A stretch of DNA of 12,784 nucleotides from a bacterium (lineage in GTDB: Bacteria > Patescibacteriota > Minisyncoccia > UBA6257 > 2-01-FULL-56-20), in the NCBI GenBank assembly GCA_021817655.1, contig JAKAGE010000017.1, positions 1 through 12,784 on the forward strand, given 5' to 3'. Both the position numbers and the translations under genes were made by a program. Shown in pieces: positions 1 to 6,240 of this stretch; positions within the stretch are counted from its first letter, which is position 1; every line of letters starts with the position of its first letter. The notes below the pieces were generated by a model. The model searched no databases and was not told the DNA's origin. It worked only from the letters and a program-made list of their open reading frames with translations.

Positions 1-708
1 TGACACCATCTCTGTATCTTCGGTTTTAAAGAGGATCTGGTTCTCGTCTTGATAAATACGTACCAGGGCGTCGTCACGAATGATACGGGTAACCTCCATG
101 GCTGTCCGGAGCGGCACAAGAATTCTAAAAGGGTCTTTCTTTTTTACTGTGAATTGGCCCGCAGGGATGGATTTCTCGGCGAGACGGAACCCGTCGGTTG
201 CTGCGAGAATAAGGCTTTCAAGAGAGAAGTTGAAAAGGACGCTATTGAGTTCGGGGCGAAGATCTGAATATTGAGACGCAACCGTCACTTGTTGGATCGC
301 CTCTTTAAGGAAAATATTTTTAATCTCGATAAATCCCTCCGTGTTTTTAATCTCGGGGGTGATAGGGAAATCATCGGCGGCAAGGCCATTCAGCGTTCCT
401 TGATAATTATCGGTGGTAACCTCGAGATTGTTCTCTTTTTTTTCAAAATTCAGCCGATCACTCTGGATGTTTGTGATGATATTTGAAAAAAGGGTTGTAG
501 GCACCGTCACCTCCCCATCCTCGATCACTTTTCCGGCAAGTTTATGCGTTATCGCAACCTCAAGATTTGTCGCTGTGAATATTGTGATCCCTTTCTCTGT
601 TTTTATGTGAATATTTTTCAATATAGGAAGGTTTGTATTCTCCCCTACTGCCTTCTCAACGATCGTGATCGCATCTTTCACATTCGATCGTAACGCAACA
701 AATTTCAT
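1..708 (-). CDS. dnaN: DNA polymerase III beta subunit (sliding clamp), N-terminal part
   Basis: DnaN forms the ring-shaped clamp that tethers the replicative polymerase to DNA. The minus-strand frame opens at ATG 706-708 with MKFVALRSNVKDAITIVEKA and stays open for 236 codons to the window edge. The family is usually about 370 residues, so roughly the last third lies outside. Clamp hallmarks seen are the NLPILKNI segment near residue 25, the TATNLEVAI segment near residue 45, and the second-domain stretch LILAATDGFRLA near residue 175. It lies downstream of dnaA in the same direction, the usual dnaA-dnaN order. The gap between them is 140 bp and looks like the origin, so dnaN may have its own promoter; several TATAAT-like runs are present there but none has a good -35. 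The start is preceded only by a weak AAGAAG. Base composition is AT-rich compared with the genes after 2400. Identification is secure from the sequence. Confidence 0.95.
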   Translation of the reverse strand, partial: MKFVALRSNVKDAITIVEKAVGENTNLPILKNIHIKTEKGITIFTATNLEVAITHKLAGKVIEDGEVTVPTTLFSNIITNIQSDRLNFEKKENNLEVTTDNYQGTLNGLAADDFPITPEIKNTEGFIEIKNIFLKEAIQQVTVASQYSDLRPELNSVLFNFSLESLILAATDGFRLAEKSIPAGQFTVKKKDPFRILVPLRTAMEVTRIIRDDALVRIYQDENQILFKTEDTEMVS

Positions 709-778
709 CTTCTTATTCTTAATAATTAATATATTATAAATACTTATTACTACTATGATTATTATAGGACTGCTTTTT

Positions 779-787
779 TGGGGATAA
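779..787 (-). promoter_or_regulatory. DnaA box, one mismatch
   Basis: The minus strand reads TTATCCCCA, one base from TTATCCACA. It has the same orientation as the perfect box, 53 bp away (about five helical turns), and borders the AT-rich stretch. Confidence 0.55.
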
Positions 788-831
788 TTTATTTTAACTC
801 AATCAAACACTGGTTTAAAAAAGATTTTCCA

Positions 832-840
832 TGTGGATAA
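832..840 (-). promoter_or_regulatory. DnaA box, perfect consensus
   Basis: The plus strand reads TGTGGATAA, so the minus strand reads TTATCCACA, an exact match to the high-affinity DnaA binding site. It lies just downstream of the dnaA stop codon in the dnaA-dnaN gap. Confidence 0.85.
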
Positions 841-848
841 GCAAAGGA

Positions 849-2204
849 TTAACTCTTATAAATCAGGTCTTTGATCATTAATATCTTCTGGTTAAGTGAG
901 GGATCCCTGTTGATTTCCTGGTTGATTTTTTCATAAGAATGGATCGCGGTGGTGTGGTCCCTCCCCAGCTTTTCACCAATATATGGATAGGAAAGCTCTG
1001 AGATATCCCGAAGAAGGTAGATGGCGATCTGGCGCGGCTCAACAACCTCCTTGCGCCGATTATGGCTCATAAGGTCCTCGACTGAAATATTAAAGAAGTC
1101 CGCGACCGCCTTAAGGATCTGGGAGTCATTTACCCTTTTAGTGAGGTTTTGGGTCGCCTTATCAATAATCTCCTCCGCCGCTTTCAGTGAGATCTCCGAC
1201 TGTTTGCGCTCCTCGGTGAAAATGATCTTTTTTAAAACCCCCTCCAACTCGCGGATGTTCTTCCTGAGTTTTTTAGCGATCAAATCGATCACCGCAGGAT
1301 TGAGCTGGTGATTCATATCCTGCAGTTTGCTTTTTATGATCGCCACGCGCATTTCGTATTCCGGATAACTGATGTCCGCGATCAATCCGCCCTCAAAACG
1401 CGACCGGAGGCGCTCTTCGAGCGTCGGGAGGGATTGAGGGGGGCGATCGGAGGAAATAATGATCTGTTTGTTGTTTTCATAGAGCGCGTTGAACGTATGG
1501 AAGAATTCTTCCTCTGTTTTGTCCTTTCCGCCAATGAACTGGATGTCGTCGATAATGAGCACGTCGACGTCGCGGTATTTCTTTTTAATGCTTTCGATGC
1601 GGTCGTTGCGGATGCCCCAGACGATGTCTCGCGTGTATTGTTCCGAGGCGACGTATTTAGGCTTCACCTTCCCTTTATATTTGGCGATGACCTCGTTGCC
1701 GATCGCCTGAATGAGATGGGTCTTGCCGAGCCCGACGCCACCATACACAAAGAAAGGATTATATTTCCGCCCGATATCCTCTGTGATCGCCGTCGCTGCC
1801 GCAAACGCGAGTTCGTTCGACGGGCCGACAACGAACGAGGCGAGGGTGTATTTTGGATTAAGGCCCGTCTCCGGGTCTGTGCGGTTAAAATCAAGCTCGG
1901 CAACGGCGGCGGATGGCGTCGGCTGCGCCTCGGGGGCAGCCTTGCTGAACGGGACGCTCTTGCTCCCCACTACAAACTCGATCTTTTTCACGGAATTATC
2001 CATCGCCCGAATGATCCCGATGATGTTCTTTTGGTATTTTTCCTCCACCCAAGTCTTCGCGAAATTACTGGGAAGCGCGACGAACACCGTGTCGTCGCGC
2101 TTGTCGATCAATTTACTATTCTTCAACCACGTTGCAAAATGCGCTTTTGTCAACTGGACTTCCATTTCGCCGAGTGTTGACTGCCACATTTGTTCAAGGT
2201 CCAT
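849..2204 (-). CDS. dnaA: chromosomal replication initiator DnaA
   Basis: DnaA binds origin boxes, oligomerises with ATP and opens the origin. The 451-residue reading starts at ATG 2202-2204 (MDLEQMWQ) and matches the usual family length. The frame runs open to 2435, but that extension has no family likeness and overlaps rpmH and its promoter. Domain I (about 1-78) has the expected helical pattern, followed by a Pro/Ala-rich linker to about 103. The AAA+ domain has Walker A GGVGLGKT (155-162), Walker B VDVLIIDD (213-220), and an SSDRPP plus LRSRFEGGL sensor/arginine region. The C-terminal DNA-binding domain carries GRDHTTAIHS (about 414-423), the box-recognition signature. There is no clear Shine-Dalgarno; the start is chosen by homology and by a predicted TSS about 24 nt upstream. 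The DnaA-like box near 2310 suggests autoregulation. Confidence 0.97.
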   Translation of the reverse strand: MDLEQMWQSTLGEMEVQLTKAHFATWLKNSKLIDKRDDTVFVALPSNFAKTWVEEKYQKNIIGIIRAMDNSVKKIEFVVGSKSVPFSKAAPEAQPTPSAAVAELDFNRTDPETGLNPKYTLASFVVGPSNELAFAAATAITEDIGRKYNPFFVYGGVGLGKTHLIQAIGNEVIAKYKGKVKPKYVASEQYTRDIVWGIRNDRIESIKKKYRDVDVLIIDDIQFIGGKDKTEEEFFHTFNALYENNKQIIISSDRPPQSLPTLEERLRSRFEGGLIADISYPEYEMRVAIIKSKLQDMNHQLNPAVIDLIAKKLRKNIRELEGVLKKIIFTEERKQSEISLKAAEEIIDKATQNLTKRVNDSQILKAVADFFNISVEDLMSHNRRKEVVEPRQIAIYLLRDISELSYPYIGEKLGRDHTTAIHSYEKINQEINRDPSLNQKILMIKDLIYKS

Positions 2205-2220
2205 GATTAAAAAATAATTA

Positions 2221-2260
2221 ACTTGTTGAGATTCATTATTATCTCTTCCGCTCGACAAGT
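2221..2260. repeat. imperfect inverted repeat straddling the dnaA promoter
   Basis: The left arm ACTTGTTGAG (2221-2230) and right arm CTCGACAAGT (2251-2260) are inverted copies with 9 of 10 matching bases, separated by 20 bp. The arms are 30 bp apart centre to centre, about three helical turns. The right arm overlaps the -35, the -10 lies in the loop, and the left arm covers the predicted start site. This geometry fits a two-half-site operator, but a hairpin or chance are also possible. Confidence 0.5.
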
Positions 2261-2263
2261 CAA
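2235..2263 (-). promoter_or_regulatory. putative dnaA promoter
   Basis: On the minus strand, TTGACT (2258-2263) is followed after exactly 17 bp by AATAAT (2235-2240); each hexamer is five of six to the sigma-70 consensus. Transcription would begin near 2228, giving a leader of about 24 nt before the dnaA ATG. The match is seen; activity is inferred. Confidence 0.6.
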
Positions 2264-2305
2264 AACAACAAAGAAGAACGAAAGGGTTATTTCCTGGGGA
2301 TTGCG

Positions 2306-2314
2306 TGTGGATAG
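2306..2314 (-). promoter_or_regulatory. DnaA-like box in the dnaA-rpmH control region
   Basis: The minus strand reads CTATCCACA, one mismatch from TTATCCACA. It sits about 43 bp upstream of the dnaA -35 and 38 bp upstream of the rpmH -35. DnaA commonly represses its own gene through such sites; here that is an inference from a single near-consensus site. Confidence 0.45.
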
Positions 2315-2351
2315 CGGCATAAGAAACAGAAGACGGACAAAATGGCGCGAT

Positions 2352-2380
2352 TTGCTTTTTCGTTTCCCCGCTGATATTAT
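2352..2380 (+). promoter_or_regulatory. putative promoter of the rpmH-rnpA-yidC-jag block
   Basis: TTGCTT (2352-2357) is followed after 17 bp by TATTAT (2375-2380). A start 6-8 nt further on falls at 2386-2388, on or beside the first base of the rpmH ATG (2388). The mRNA may therefore be leaderless, which agrees with the absence of any Shine-Dalgarno there. Confidence 0.6.
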
Positions 2381-2387
2381 CTAACCA

Positions 2388-2522
2388 ATGTCCCAGACGT
2401 ACAACCCAAAGAAAAAAAAGCGGAGAAACACGCACGGGTTCCTTGCGCGGCAGGCAACGCCGACGGGCCGCCGCGTTCTTGCGCGCCGACGGGCGAAAGG
2501 AAGGAAGAAATTGACCGTTTAA
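2388..2522 (+). CDS. rpmH: 50S ribosomal protein L34
   Basis: This 44-residue protein is a small, very basic component of the large ribosomal subunit. It reads MSQTYNPKKKKRR..., then THGFLAR (15-21), then RRVLARRRAKGRKKLTV to the end. This matches the L34 pattern TYQPSKRKR-THGF-R-GR-VL-RRRAKGRK closely along its full normal length. It is the first gene of the origin-linked plus-strand block, divergent from dnaA, with rnpA 28 nt downstream, an order found across bacteria. No ribosome binding site precedes the ATG, and the predicted promoter places the transcript start at or next to the initiation codon. The identification is secure despite the small size. Confidence 0.97.
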   Translation: MSQTYNPKKKKRRNTHGFLARQATPTGRRVLARRRAKGRKKLTV

Positions 2523-2550
2523 ACAGCTTTTAACGGACCCGGGGATCGAT

Positions 2551-2874
2551 ATGGCAATAAAAATCGGGCGCCTCCCGCGGGAAGAGTTCCGCGCCCGCGA
2601 TTATCGGACGGTGCGAACGGGACTCTTTTTGCTGAAGATAAAGAAAAACGATATCGGGAAAGCGCGCATAGGGGTGGTTGTCGGCGTAAAAGTGCATAAA
2701 AGCGCGGCAAAAAGGAATTTTTTCAAGCGGCAGGTGCGGGCGCGCCTTGCGCGTGCCATAAAAAACGGAACAGACGCCCTGGTCATCGTTTCTCCTGCGG
2801 CAGTGAACGCGACACGGAAGCAGTTTCAAGAGGAAATGGCGGGGGCGGTGGCAAAAGGGAAGATGGGGGCGTAA
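2551..2874 (+). CDS. rnpA: ribonuclease P protein component
   Basis: RnpA is the protein partner of the RNase P ribozyme, which removes 5' leaders from tRNA precursors. The 107-residue product has the expected basic alpha/beta fold pattern: LPREEFRARDYR (about 8-19), the strand ARIGVVVGVKVHKSA (38-52), and then the RNR-type motif KSAAKRNFFKRQVRARL (50-66), which contacts the RNA. DALVIVSPAA (75-84) is the usual later strand. Length is typical. The start at 2551 is preceded by a modest GGGG about 8 nt upstream. It lies 28 nt after rpmH and 11 nt before yidC, so the three are almost surely co-transcribed. Note that the second Arg of the classic RNR core is Phe here (RNF); the overall fit still leaves little doubt. 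Confidence 0.93.
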   Translation: MAIKIGRLPREEFRARDYRTVRTGLFLLKIKKNDIGKARIGVVVGVKVHKSAAKRNFFKRQVRARLARAIKNGTDALVIVSPAAVNATRKQFQEEMAGAVAKGKMGA

Positions 2875-2885
2875 AATAAAATCCT

Positions 2886-3599
2886 ATGGCGTATCTCTAT
2901 CAGCAGATCTTTTATCGGCCGATCCTGAATCTGCTCATTTTTTTGTATGACACTGCGGCGTTCCATAGCCTTGGATTCGCCATTATCCTTTCGACGCTCG
3001 TCATCCGCCTCATCCTTTACCCGTTCTTCCATACGGGGGCGAAGCAGCAGATGCTCATGCAGCGCATCCAGCCGAAGATCAAGCAGATCCAGGAGATGCA
3101 CAAAGACGACCGCGACGCCCAGGGCCGTGCGCTTATGGAGCTGTACAAAGAGCATGGCGTGAACCCGTTTACGGGAATCCTGCTTCTTATTGTCCAAATC
3201 CCGATTCTCATCACATTCTATTACGCAATCCGTTCCGGCATTGGCGGTGCACAGATCGCGGGATTGTATCCGTTCGTTTCCCTGCCGCCGAACATCAACC
3301 TGACGTTCCTTGGGTTCATCAATCTTGCCCAGCCGAACATCGTCCTCATCCTCGCCGCGGCGCTTGCCCAATATTTCCAGGCGCGCCTTGCGATCTGGCG
3401 CGACCCGGCGGACACCTCCGCGCTCTCGCCAGCGGAGCGAATAGCGCGCCAAATGACGTTCATCGGCCCCCTTGTCACCGTTTTTGTGTTCTATAACTTC
3501 CCCGCCGCGCTCGGCCTGTATTGGTTTATGAGCTCGCTCTTCTCCGCAGCGCAGCAGTACTTCGTGAACCGCCACCTGCGGAAGCAATTCGGGAGCTGA
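2886..3599 (+). CDS. yidC: membrane protein insertase YidC/Oxa1, short form
   Basis: YidC inserts and folds proteins in the cytoplasmic membrane, alone or with Sec. The 237-residue protein corresponds to the conserved core and lacks the large periplasmic domain of Gram-negative YidC, as in Gram-positive and Patescibacteria forms. Seen are a first core helix (28-48) with the hydrophilic-groove arginine at R41 (LVIRLILYPF), the charged cytoplasmic hairpin with QPKIKQIQEMHKDD (62-75) and LMELYKEHGVNPFTG (83-97), hydrophobic segments near 97-116 and 150-168, and the final-helix signature YNFPAALGLYWF (203-214). There is no lipobox. The gene lies 11 nt after rnpA and 69 nt before jag. With a VirB4/pilin locus next door, it may help insert those membrane proteins, though that is only a suggestion. 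Confidence 0.95.
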   Translation: MAYLYQQIFYRPILNLLIFLYDTAAFHSLGFAIILSTLVIRLILYPFFHTGAKQQMLMQRIQPKIKQIQEMHKDDRDAQGRALMELYKEHGVNPFTGILLLIVQIPILITFYYAIRSGIGGAQIAGLYPFVSLPPNINLTFLGFINLAQPNIVLILAAALAQYFQARLAIWRDPADTSALSPAERIARQMTFIGPLVTVFVFYNFPAALGLYWFMSSLFSAAQQYFVNRHLRKQFGS

Positions 3600-3668
3600 T
3601 CTCCGGCTTCCCGGCACATAACTGCGGATGCGTTACTTTTCTGCGGCTCCCGCCGGAAAACTGCGGCA

Positions 3669-4148
3669 ATGTTTGATTTTACAGGCAAACCGTGGAATAA
3701 TGACGGAAACAACATGAACTGGGAGCAATTCATCACGCAAACAGTGGGCCGCATCGGATTCTCCGATTACCACCTTGAAATGAAGCCCGAAGAACGGCGC
3801 GGATCGCTTTTCATCTACGAAAACCAGGAGATGGTGAAGGAGAACCTTCCTGCGATCGTGGATGCGATGAACCATATCGTCCAGATGGTCGCAAAAAAGA
3901 ACGGCGCCGAAGCGATCTTCCTCGACGTCAACAATTATCGCCATGACCGCGAGCGGCTGATCGGAGAACTCGCCCGCGCCGCCGCAAAGAAAGCATTTGC
4001 GACCAAGGCGGACGTTTCGCTCCCGGCAATGAACTCTTACGAGCGGCGCCTCGTGCATATGGAGCTTGCCGTCCATCCGGAGGTGAAAACGGAGAGCATG
4101 GGCGAAGGAAAGGAGCGGTACGTCATCATTAAGCCGATAGTGGAATAG
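3669..4148 (+). CDS. jag: Jag/KhpB-type RNA-binding protein with R3H domain and degenerate KH region
   Basis: Jag (KhpB) proteins bind RNA and are encoded after yidC in many bacteria. The 159-residue product has a C-terminal R3H domain: RERLIGELARAAAKKAF (94-110), then SYERRLVHMELA (123-134) with the R-x3-H signature at R126 and H130, then GKERYVIIKP near the end. The middle (45-95) aligns with the KH domain and ends in IFLDVNNYR, but the GxxG RNA-contact loop is not seen; the equivalent stretch reads ENQEMVKENLPAIVDAMNHI. The N-terminal Jag domain is missing, as is common in small genomes. A second start at 3714 (MNWEQFIT) fits the family better and loses 15 residues; neither start has a clear ribosome binding site. 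It is the last gene of the rpmH block. Confidence 0.85.
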   Translation: MFDFTGKPWNNDGNNMNWEQFITQTVGRIGFSDYHLEMKPEERRGSLFIYENQEMVKENLPAIVDAMNHIVQMVAKKNGAEAIFLDVNNYRHDRERLIGELARAAAKKAFATKADVSLPAMNSYERRLVHMELAVHPEVKTESMGEGKERYVIIKPIVE

Positions 4149-4216
4149 CAAAAACCGGCGGTGCGGGGAGCCTCGTTTCTAAGAGGGTTGTTTCTCCGGG
4201 CTGCCGGTTTTTTGCT
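4147..4216. terminator. bidirectional hairpin terminator between convergent genes
   Basis: AGCAAAAACCGGC (4147-4159) pairs with GCCGGTTTTTTGCT (4203-4216), so the stem is flanked by an A-run on one side and a T-run on the other and works in either direction. Inner pairings (GGGAG with CTCC, and CCTC with GAGG) extend the structure. It begins at the jag stop and ends 12 nt from the stop of the opposing gene. Confidence 0.85.
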
Positions 4217-4228
4217 ATTTCACGGAGG

Positions 4229-5581
4229 TCATTGGCCGGTCACGTTCGTGAGCCCGTAAAGCTTTTCGTCGTAGCGGTTCACAAAGAACAGCGTCCCGTT
4301 GAATATTTTTACATCGGAGACGTCCATATTCTGTGTTTGGTCGGACCAGATCGGCGTGATGGCCGCGGTCGTGAGATTGATCTTGTAGATGTCATCGGAC
4401 GTGAAGAGCGACATCATATTGTAAGCGTCGGGAAGGCTGGCGGAAGAGAAGCCGCTCGAACTGCGGGGAACGCCGCAGTAAAGGGCGAGATACGGCGTGG
4501 ATGTCGGAGCTGTTTTTACGGGGATGGCGCGGGACGTCTTTATCGTCGATGTCGGCGTTGATGTGGGCTGCCCCGCTGCGGTCGATGTCGCGATCGGCAT
4601 CATTTCGTTGTCGAACGCGCATTTCGAGGGGAGCGTGAGGAAGCTCATCTGCTCCGATGGGGCAGTGCCGTAGAGCGGACGAAGAGAAAGGTTTTCGGTC
4701 CGATTCCCCAGGCCGCTATCATAGAAGATGAGGCCATAAGGAGTGGCGACATTGGCGCTCCATGTGCTTTCCGCCCCAGGAGTATTGTATTCGAGGGCGG
4801 TAAGAGTTCCTGCCGAGGCGTTGAATTCCCAAATTGACCCCACGCTCGCCGATGTCGGCTTGTCGGAAAGGATGAAGTAGTTCTTCATGGGCCACTGAAG
4901 CGCAAGGTCGGTGGCGGCGAGTGACAGAAGCGTTGTCGCGCCCCGTTTAATGGTCGCCGCGCTTGTGGCGTCGATTGTTTGAAGGGCGAGGCCGCCATTT
5001 CTCGTGGTCGCGAGATACGCGATCCCATAGCCTCCCGATGGTGACCACTGAGGGGACTGCATTCCGACCGGGAGCGCCGTCCACGCGTTCAGGGAGACGT
5101 CATATATGCTGCTTTGCGGATTATTCGGATTCCCATAATTCACCAGCGCCTTCTTGCCATCGGCGGAAAAACTTACGGCGATGATGCCGCTCACCGTGGA
5201 AGAGTTAACGATGGATGTTTGCCCGTTCACGACGGCGAACACCTCCCCGTCCGGTTGAATCGCGGTGACGACGTTTTGCGCGCTCACGGCATAACCGGCA
5301 ACAGGGTTATTTGAAAGAACGCCAAAACTCGGTGCGGCGGATTGCGTCGGGGCGCCCGATGTCGAACTATTGTCGGAAGGAAGAGAGAGGGGCGAGCCGG
5401 CGTTTCCCGTGCTACCCGTCGAACCCCGGGTTCCCGCCACGGGCAGCGGGCCAGTCGTTGCGGTCGAACTTGCGGCCGAACCGCTCCCGCCCGTAGAGCT
5501 ATTTTTAACATAGAGAAGGATCGCAATGGCAGCGACCGCAACGACGACGATGGCGATAATAATGTAGATATAGCGTTTCAT
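4229..5581 (-). CDS. membrane-anchored protein with beta-propeller-like (PD40/TolB-like) repeats
   Basis: I do not recognise a named gene. The 450-residue product has a short basic N-terminus and one membrane helix (4-25), then a Ser/Thr/Gly/Pro-rich linker to about residue 90, so most of it should lie outside the cytoplasm. The rest is beta-rich with WD40/PD40-like strands: SFSADGKKALV, then PQWSPSGGYGIAYL, then further blades with IWEFNASAGTL and INLTTAAITPIW. A second low-complexity Thr/Pro patch interrupts the late part. The start at 5581 gives an ATGA overlap with the upstream pilin gene, implying coupled translation; an ATG at 5587 would add two residues. As the last gene of the VirB4/pilin cluster, it is plausibly a surface or scaffold part of that machine. 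The topology call is good; the fold call is tentative. Confidence 0.8.
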   Translation of the reverse strand: MKRYIYIIIAIVVVAVAAIAILLYVKNSSTGGSGSAASSTATTGPLPVAGTRGSTGSTGNAGSPLSLPSDNSSTSGAPTQSAAPSFGVLSNNPVAGYAVSAQNVVTAIQPDGEVFAVVNGQTSIVNSSTVSGIIAVSFSADGKKALVNYGNPNNPQSSIYDVSLNAWTALPVGMQSPQWSPSGGYGIAYLATTRNGGLALQTIDATSAATIKRGATTLLSLAATDLALQWPMKNYFILSDKPTSASVGSIWEFNASAGTLTALEYNTPGAESTWSANVATPYGLIFYDSGLGNRTENLSLRPLYGTAPSEQMSFLTLPSKCAFDNEMMPIATSTAAGQPTSTPTSTIKTSRAIPVKTAPTSTPYLALYCGVPRSSSGFSSASLPDAYNMMSLFTSDDIYKINLTTAAITPIWSDQTQNMDVSDVKIFNGTLFFVNRYDEKLYGLTNVTGQ

Positions 5582-6240
5582 TGGCATATATGTTCGTTAT
5601 TTACAAAGACGCAGCCCTGGCCCGCGGGGCATGTTCCGTAGGTTGCCCCGCCGCACACCGTGGAGTTCGGCACGCAGGCATAGGTGATCGGATTATTGCT
5701 TGTTTCCTGGCACGTCTCATTGCTTCCGCAAGAATTCGCCACCGTCCCCATGACGCCGCCGCCGCACCCTTGTTGCCCTGTCGCATTTTCACAGACACAG
5801 GAGCTGCCGCCCATGGTAGGGAGGAATCCCGAGGGGCAAGAAAGGCTGCTGCAGCTTGTACCCGATGGCGATGCGGGTGTCACCTGCGCCGTGGTGAGAT
5901 TGGGCATGCTTAGCGTCGTGAGGGTGGGATTTATGACGGTGAGAACCATGTATGCACCGCCAAGCAGGAGCAGGCCAAGCAGCGCGCTCCAGATCCACTC
6001 TTTTGCATCGCTCTGCCCCGACGGGTTTCCGGCCGATGCCATATATTTTACTCCGGCATAGACAATGATCGCGAAGGCGAGCAAGCCGCCGATAAAAATT
6101 GCGAATTGGTAGAACCCGTTGATCATCGCGCCGGGCGCATCGCCCGTATTCGTCGGTATAGTTTCTCCGGGAATCGCCGTGCTGATCGTGACTGCGCGGG
6201 CGATCGGGACAGAAAAGAAAGACGGGAAAACGCTCATCAT
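5578..6240 (-). CDS. VirB2/TrbC-like type IV secretion pilin with Cys-rich C-terminal extension
   Basis: The first half looks like the T4SS pilin family frequent in Patescibacteria. A short N-terminus leads to membrane helix 1 (about 40-66, FYQFAIFIGGLLAFAIIVYA), a short hydrophilic turn with KYMASAGNPSGQSDAKEW (65-82), and helix 2 (about 83-103), ending in the typical INP. Such pilins normally stop soon after this. Here the 220-residue product continues for about 115 residues, including a Ser/Thr linker and 12 cysteines (130, 135, 148, 150, 159, 171, 177, 189, 196, 204, 210, 219), which suggests a disulfide-bonded external domain. The start at 6240 overlaps the preceding stop as ATGA; the frame runs open further upstream, but that stretch lies in the neighbouring gene. 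It overlaps the next gene the same way, so all three are likely translated together. Pilin fold likely; function of the tail unknown. Confidence 0.82.
   Translation of the reverse strand: MMSVFPSFFSVPIARAVTISTAIPGETIPTNTGDAPGAMINGFYQFAIFIGGLLAFAIIVYAGVKYMASAGNPSGQSDAKEWIWSALLGLLLLGGAYMVLTVINPTLTTLSMPNLTTAQVTPASPSGTSCSSLSCPSGFLPTMGGSSCVCENATGQQGCGGGVMGTVANSCGSNETCQETSNNPITYACVPNSTVCGGATYGTCPAGQGCVFVNNEHICQ

Larger units (their letters stand above)
709..848. other. candidate chromosomal replication origin (oriC), dnaA-dnaN gap
   Basis: This 140-bp gene-free stretch lies between the dnaA stop and the dnaN start, a common oriC position. It contains a perfect DnaA box (832-840) and a one-mismatch box (779-787) in the same orientation. 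Next to them, 711-770 is almost pure A/T and could be the unwinding element. A run of TAC/TTA triplets (743-755) loosely resembles a DnaA-trio, but it reads in the opposite sense to the arrangement I recall for Bacillus subtilis, so I give it little weight. Two boxes is few for an origin. The second DnaA-box site upstream of dnaA may contribute. Position and boxes are seen; function is inferred. Confidence 0.7.

Noticed and set aside
574..614. Two TGTGAATAT copies (574-582, 606-614) as further DnaA boxes in dnaN
   Set aside because: Each has two mismatches to TTATCCACA and lies in coding sequence; chance is sufficient.
1308..2180. 290-codon open frame on the plus strand opposite dnaA
   Set aside because: dnaA is certain on the other strand; the antisense product shows no motif or start signal.
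2205..2435. N-terminal extension of dnaA to an ATG at 2435
   Set aside because: It has no likeness to DnaA domain I, and it overlaps the divergent rpmH start and both promoters.
2826..3617. 263-codon minus-strand frame opposite yidC
   Set aside because: It is antisense to an unmistakable YidC; composition is only charged residues without a domain pattern.
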